From NCBI GenBank assembly GCA_040775095.1, contig JAXGTD010000163.1, positions 1 to 8,112 on the forward strand: a stretch of 8,112 bases of DNA, in the 5' to 3' direction. Source of the DNA: JAXGTD01 sp040775095. GTDB lineage: Bacteria; Pseudomonadota; Gammaproteobacteria; Chromatiales; Chromatiaceae. The notes beneath the pieces were generated by a model. The model made no database searches and was not told the DNA's origin. It saw only the letters and a program-made list of their open reading frames with translations. The translations under genes were made by a program, and so were the position numbers. Of this stretch, positions 5,753-8,112 are shown piece after piece. Every line of letters starts with the position of its first letter. Positions within the stretch are counted from its first letter, which is position 1.

Positions 5753-6935
5753 AGCGCTCCGCAATCACCGCGGCCAGCTCGACCGCCAAACGTTGTTTCG
5801 ACATCATCGGTAGCTCGCGCCGTCCGCCGCGCCAGAGTACCAGCAGGGCATTGTCATCGCGCTCGAACCCACCGGTTGCGGCGCCAACCTGGTTGGCCGC
5901 GATCAGATCCAGCCCCTTGGCCTCGAGCTTCTCGCGCGCATGGTCCTCGACCCGCTCGGTCTCGGCGGCGAAACCGACGGTGAACGGTGGTGTCGGCAGG
6001 GCCGCGACCCGTGCCAGGATGTCGGGATTGCGCACCAGACGCAGCTGCAAAAGCTCCCGCCCCTTCTTGATCTTCGACGCGAAAGGCGATTCGGGGCGGT
6101 AATCGGCCACCGCCGCGGTGGCGACGAACAGCTCGCAGCGTCCGGCCCGGGCCATCACGGCCGTGTCCATGTCCAACGCGGACTCGACCCGGATCAGCTC
6201 CGCGACCCGTGGCGGTGTCAGGGCCGTGGGCCCGGACACCAGGCAGACCTCGGCGCCCAACGCGGACAGCGCCTCTGCCAGCGCATAGCCCATCTTGCCC
6301 GAGCTGCGGTTGCCAAGAAAACGGACCGGATCGAGCGCCTCACGTGTCGGCCCCGCGGTCATCAATATCCGCCGCCCCGCCAGGGGTCCACCCGGCCCGG
6401 GCAGCAGGCGCTCGGCAATCACCGCTGGCTCCAGCATCCGACCCAGACCGTAATCCCCACAGGCCTGCTCGCCGACCCCGGGCCCGAGCAGGTCGACGCC
6501 GCGCTCGCGCAGCCGCGCGACGTTTGCCTGTGTCGCCGGATGCAGCCACATGCGGTGGTTCATCGCCGGCGCCAGCGTGAGGGGCGCCGTGGATGCGAGC
6601 ACCAGGGTCGTGAGCAGATCGTCGGCCAGCCCCTGGGCGAGGCGGGCGATCAGGTCCGCGGTGGCTGGCGCGATCAGGATGCGATCGGCCCAGCGTGCCA
6701 GCTCGATGTGTCCCATGCCCGCCTCGGCATCGGGATCGAGCAGCGCCGTGCGTACCGGCTGGCCCGACACCGCCTGCAGTGTCAATGGCGTGATAAACGC
6801 GCTCGCCGCGGCCGTCATCACCACGCGCACCTGCGCATTGCGTTCGCGCAGGCGGCGCACCAGATCGGCGGCCTTGTAGGCGGCGATCCCGCCGCTGACA
6901 CCGAGCAATACCCGCGTCTTGTCGCCAGCTTTCAC
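5730..6935 (-). CDS. coaBC: Bifunctional phosphopantothenoylcysteine decarboxylase/synthetase
   Basis: Two-domain flavoprotein of coenzyme A synthesis. The C-terminal CoaB half joins CTP-activated 4'-phosphopantothenate to cysteine. The N-terminal CoaC half decarboxylates the product to 4'-phosphopantetheine. The product has 401 residues (E. coli has about 406). CoaC shows the FMN-binding GVSGGIAAYK (12-21), the active-site His76 in GMGHIELA, PAMN (123-126), and the flexible flap ACGDYGLGRM with Cys159 (158-167). CoaB begins near 188 with ILMTAGPTREALDPVRF and GNRSSGKMG (208-216), and has the KIKK motif with Lys290. The start is taken as GTG at 6935, giving MKAGDKTRVLLG, which matches the family N-terminus. 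The frame extends to another GTG at 7034 but encodes a non-homologous stretch. It leads the coaBC-dut-algC run, 139 bases after cpoB. Confidence 0.95.
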   Translation of the reverse strand: MKAGDKTRVLLGVSGGIAAYKAADLVRRLRERNAQVRVVMTAAASAFITPLTLQAVSGQPVRTALLDPDAEAGMGHIELARWADRILIAPATADLIARLAQGLADDLLTTLVLASTAPLTLAPAMNHRMWLHPATQANVARLRERGVDLLGPGVGEQACGDYGLGRMLEPAVIAERLLPGPGGPLAGRRILMTAGPTREALDPVRFLGNRSSGKMGYALAEALSALGAEVCLVSGPTALTPPRVAELIRVESALDMDTAVMARAGRCELFVATAAVADYRPESPFASKIKKGRELLQLRLVRNPDILARVAALPTPPFTVGFAAETERVEDHAREKLEAKGLDLIAANQVGAATGGFERDDNALLVLWRGGRRELPMMSKQRLAVELAAVIAERYGLSLAG

Positions 6936-7074
6936 CGGATTCGGCCCCCGTGATGCAACGTACAGGGTAGGGCAGTGGTCTGGCTGCCGCCGCGTCGCTC
7001 GCGCGTCGAACCCTGGGTTGGTTGGACGCGGCACGCGGATTCGGGCACCGGAGGCCCCCGGAGCCCCTCTGTCT
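6936..7074 (-). promoter_or_regulatory. Intergenic gap upstream of coaBC
   Basis: This 139-base gap separates the Tol-Pal pair from the coaBC operon and should hold the end of one transcript and the promoter of the next. A G-rich run (ACGGGGG) about 10 bases before the GTG at 6935 may act as a weak ribosome binding site. No clear -10/-35 pair and no T-tailed hairpin are visible. The 9-mer CGGATTCGG occurs at 6936 and again at 7036, with no obvious meaning. The regulatory role is inferred from position only. Confidence 0.3.
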
Positions 7075-7953
7075 TCAGCGGCCCGACCCCTGGCTCATGC
7101 GCTCCAGGCGCCCCTCGGCGAGCCGTCCCTCGGCGCTGTCGGGGAAGCGGGCGACGACCTCTTGCAGGGTGGCGCGCGCCTGCTCGGCGTTGCCCTGCTC
7201 GTCGTAGATATAACCGAGCTTGAGCATCGCACCCGGCACCTTGGGACTGAGCGGGTAGTCGGTGATCAGGCGGTTGAGCTGCGCCATGGCGGCGGGATAG
7301 TCCTGGGTGACGTATCCGATCTCGCCGAGCCAGTAGCGCGCGTTATCGGCAAACTGGCCCCTTGGGTAGCGGGTCAGGAGGTCACCGAAGGCGTTCCGGG
7401 CGCCGTTGTAATCGCGCCCCTTGAGCAGCTCGAAGGCATCGCGGTAGGCGTCGCGCTCGCCCCCGGACGTGGTCTCGGGGGAAGGCAGTGCGAGGATTCC
7501 AGAGCTGGAGACCGGGGCCTGGTCCGGTGGGGTGCCGCCCGGGTACGACGGCTGACCGGGTGGGGGCACGGGTTGGGCCCGGGCGTCGATCGCGAGCCCC
7601 GGGGTGGAGCGGACGGCACCGTCCTGCGCGCTCCCGGAAGGCCATGGCGCGGGTGAGCCCGTGTCGAATCGCCGGGTCTCGAACGGGTTCGACGAGCCCG
7701 GCTCGAGCCTCTGCAACGAGTACTGCTGGACCTCGACCTGCCCGCGCAGATCCTGCACCTCCTGCTGCAGGCGCTGGATCTGCAGCAGCAGATCCGACAG
7801 GCTCTGGTTGTTGAGCATGCGCTCGAGTCGCTCGACCCTGGCCTCGAGCGCGGCGTCGGCCGCGACCGCGGGGGCCGGGAACGGGCCTGCCAGGAGGAGC
7901 GGCAGGAGTGCTGCCGCGGTTCGAATGCGTCCGGTCATCGTGGTCATTTCCAT
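7075..7953 (-). CDS. cpoB: Cell division coordinator CpoB (YbgF), Tol-Pal associated
   Basis: Periplasmic partner of the Tol-Pal machine. In E. coli, CpoB links outer-membrane constriction to PBP1B-driven peptidoglycan synthesis at division. The 292-residue product has a Sec signal peptide (hydrophobic core about 13-27, cleavage near APAVA at 27-31). A short heptad-rich helix follows (about 35-84, ARVERLERMLNNQ onward), corresponding to the YbgF trimerisation coiled coil. Residues about 86-163 form an unusually long Pro/Gly/Ser-rich linker. Residues about 167-287 hold three TPR-like repeats (DAFELLKGRDYNGA, then YWLGEIGYVTQDYPAA, then MLKLGYIYDEQGNAEQA). Three in-frame ATGs lie close together (7953, 7947, 7938) and none has a good ribosome binding site. 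The first is used here, and 7938 would give a more compact signal peptide. It starts 10 bases after the pal stop and is probably translationally coupled to pal. Confidence 0.92.
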   Translation of the reverse strand: MEMTTMTGRIRTAAALLPLLLAGPFPAPAVAADAALEARVERLERMLNNQSLSDLLLQIQRLQQEVQDLRGQVEVQQYSLQRLEPGSSNPFETRRFDTGSPAPWPSGSAQDGAVRSTPGLAIDARAQPVPPPGQPSYPGGTPPDQAPVSSSGILALPSPETTSGGERDAYRDAFELLKGRDYNGARNAFGDLLTRYPRGQFADNARYWLGEIGYVTQDYPAAMAQLNRLITDYPLSPKVPGAMLKLGYIYDEQGNAEQARATLQEVVARFPDSAEGRLAEGRLERMSQGSGR

Positions 7954-7963
7954 CGGTGGGCGA

Positions 7964-8112
7964 TCAGTAGACGAGCTCGACGCGGCGGTTTTGCGACCAG
8001 GCCTGCTCGCCGTGGTTGGGATCAGCGGGGCGCTCCTCGCCGTAGCTCAGCGTGCTCACCCTGTCGCCCGCAACCCCCTCGGCGACGAGGAAGCGCTCGA
8101 CGGTGTTGGCCC
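7964..8112 (-). CDS. pal: Peptidoglycan-associated lipoprotein Pal, C-terminal part
   Basis: Only the last 48 codons are in the window. The gene continues past the right edge. The translated end reads ANTVERFLVAEGVAGDRV, then STLSYGEERPADPNHG, then EQAWSQNRRVELVY and a TGA stop. This is the C-terminus of an OmpA-like peptidoglycan-binding domain. SYGEERP and the terminal NRRVELVY closely match Pal, including its usual ending at NRRxxLVY. Pal is an outer-membrane lipoprotein that binds meso-diaminopimelate in peptidoglycan and cycles with TolB during constriction. Its placement directly before cpoB is the standard tolQRAB-pal-cpoB order and supports Pal over other OmpA-family proteins. Confidence 0.93.
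   Translation of the reverse strand, partial: ANTVERFLVAEGVAGDRVSTLSYGEERPADPNHGEQAWSQNRRVELVY

Noticed and set aside
5940..6953. 337-codon plus-strand open frame antisense to coaBC
   Set aside because: The opposite strand has complete CoaC and CoaB motifs. The antisense product is an Arg/Gln/His-rich shadow.
6985..7030. T-loop-like GGTTCGA on the minus strand, possible tRNA
   Set aside because: The flanking bases do not form a T-arm stem, and no acceptor, D-arm or anticodon arm can be drawn around it.
6936..7044. CGGATTCGG repeated exactly 100 bases apart upstream of coaBC
   Set aside because: A 9-bp match in a GC-rich gap with no similarity in the flanks is probably chance.

Overview
The window is ordinary, GC-rich bacterial chromosome that is almost entirely coding. 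The gene set (a coaBC-dut-algC-argB run, pyrE nearby, a pal-cpoB pair, and a DUF4124 envelope protein) points to a gammaproteobacterium. The high GC content and the DUF4124 protein would fit a Chromatiales or Pseudomonas-like lineage, but the window alone does not settle the family.

Layout from left to right: a short non-coding stretch with a clear hairpin (1-157). Next is a minus-strand polytopic membrane protein of the TauE/SafE-DsbD_2 type (158-838). A divergent regulatory gap (839-980) precedes plus-strand pyrE (981-1637) and a plus-strand DUF4124 periplasmic protein (1701-2759). These converge on a minus-strand block read from right to left: pal (partial, entering at the right edge), cpoB, coaBC, dut, algC and argB.

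The minus-strand block has two parts. pal and cpoB are the tail of the Tol-Pal envelope-constriction operon and lie 10 bases apart. coaBC, dut and algC are tightly coupled: dut starts inside the end of coaBC, and the algC start shares a base with the dut stop. argB follows after 155 bases with its own strong ribosome binding site. Together they cover coenzyme A synthesis, dUTP clearance, sugar-phosphate isomerisation for surface polysaccharides, and arginine synthesis. pyrE adds de novo pyrimidine synthesis.

I found no mobile element, CRISPR array, RNA gene or phage gene, and no convincing new system. The least understood items are the C-terminal domain of the DUF4124 protein, the hairpin with flanking direct repeats at the left edge, and the exact role of the TauE/SafE-type protein. 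Several long open frames antisense to the real genes are GC-rich shadows.
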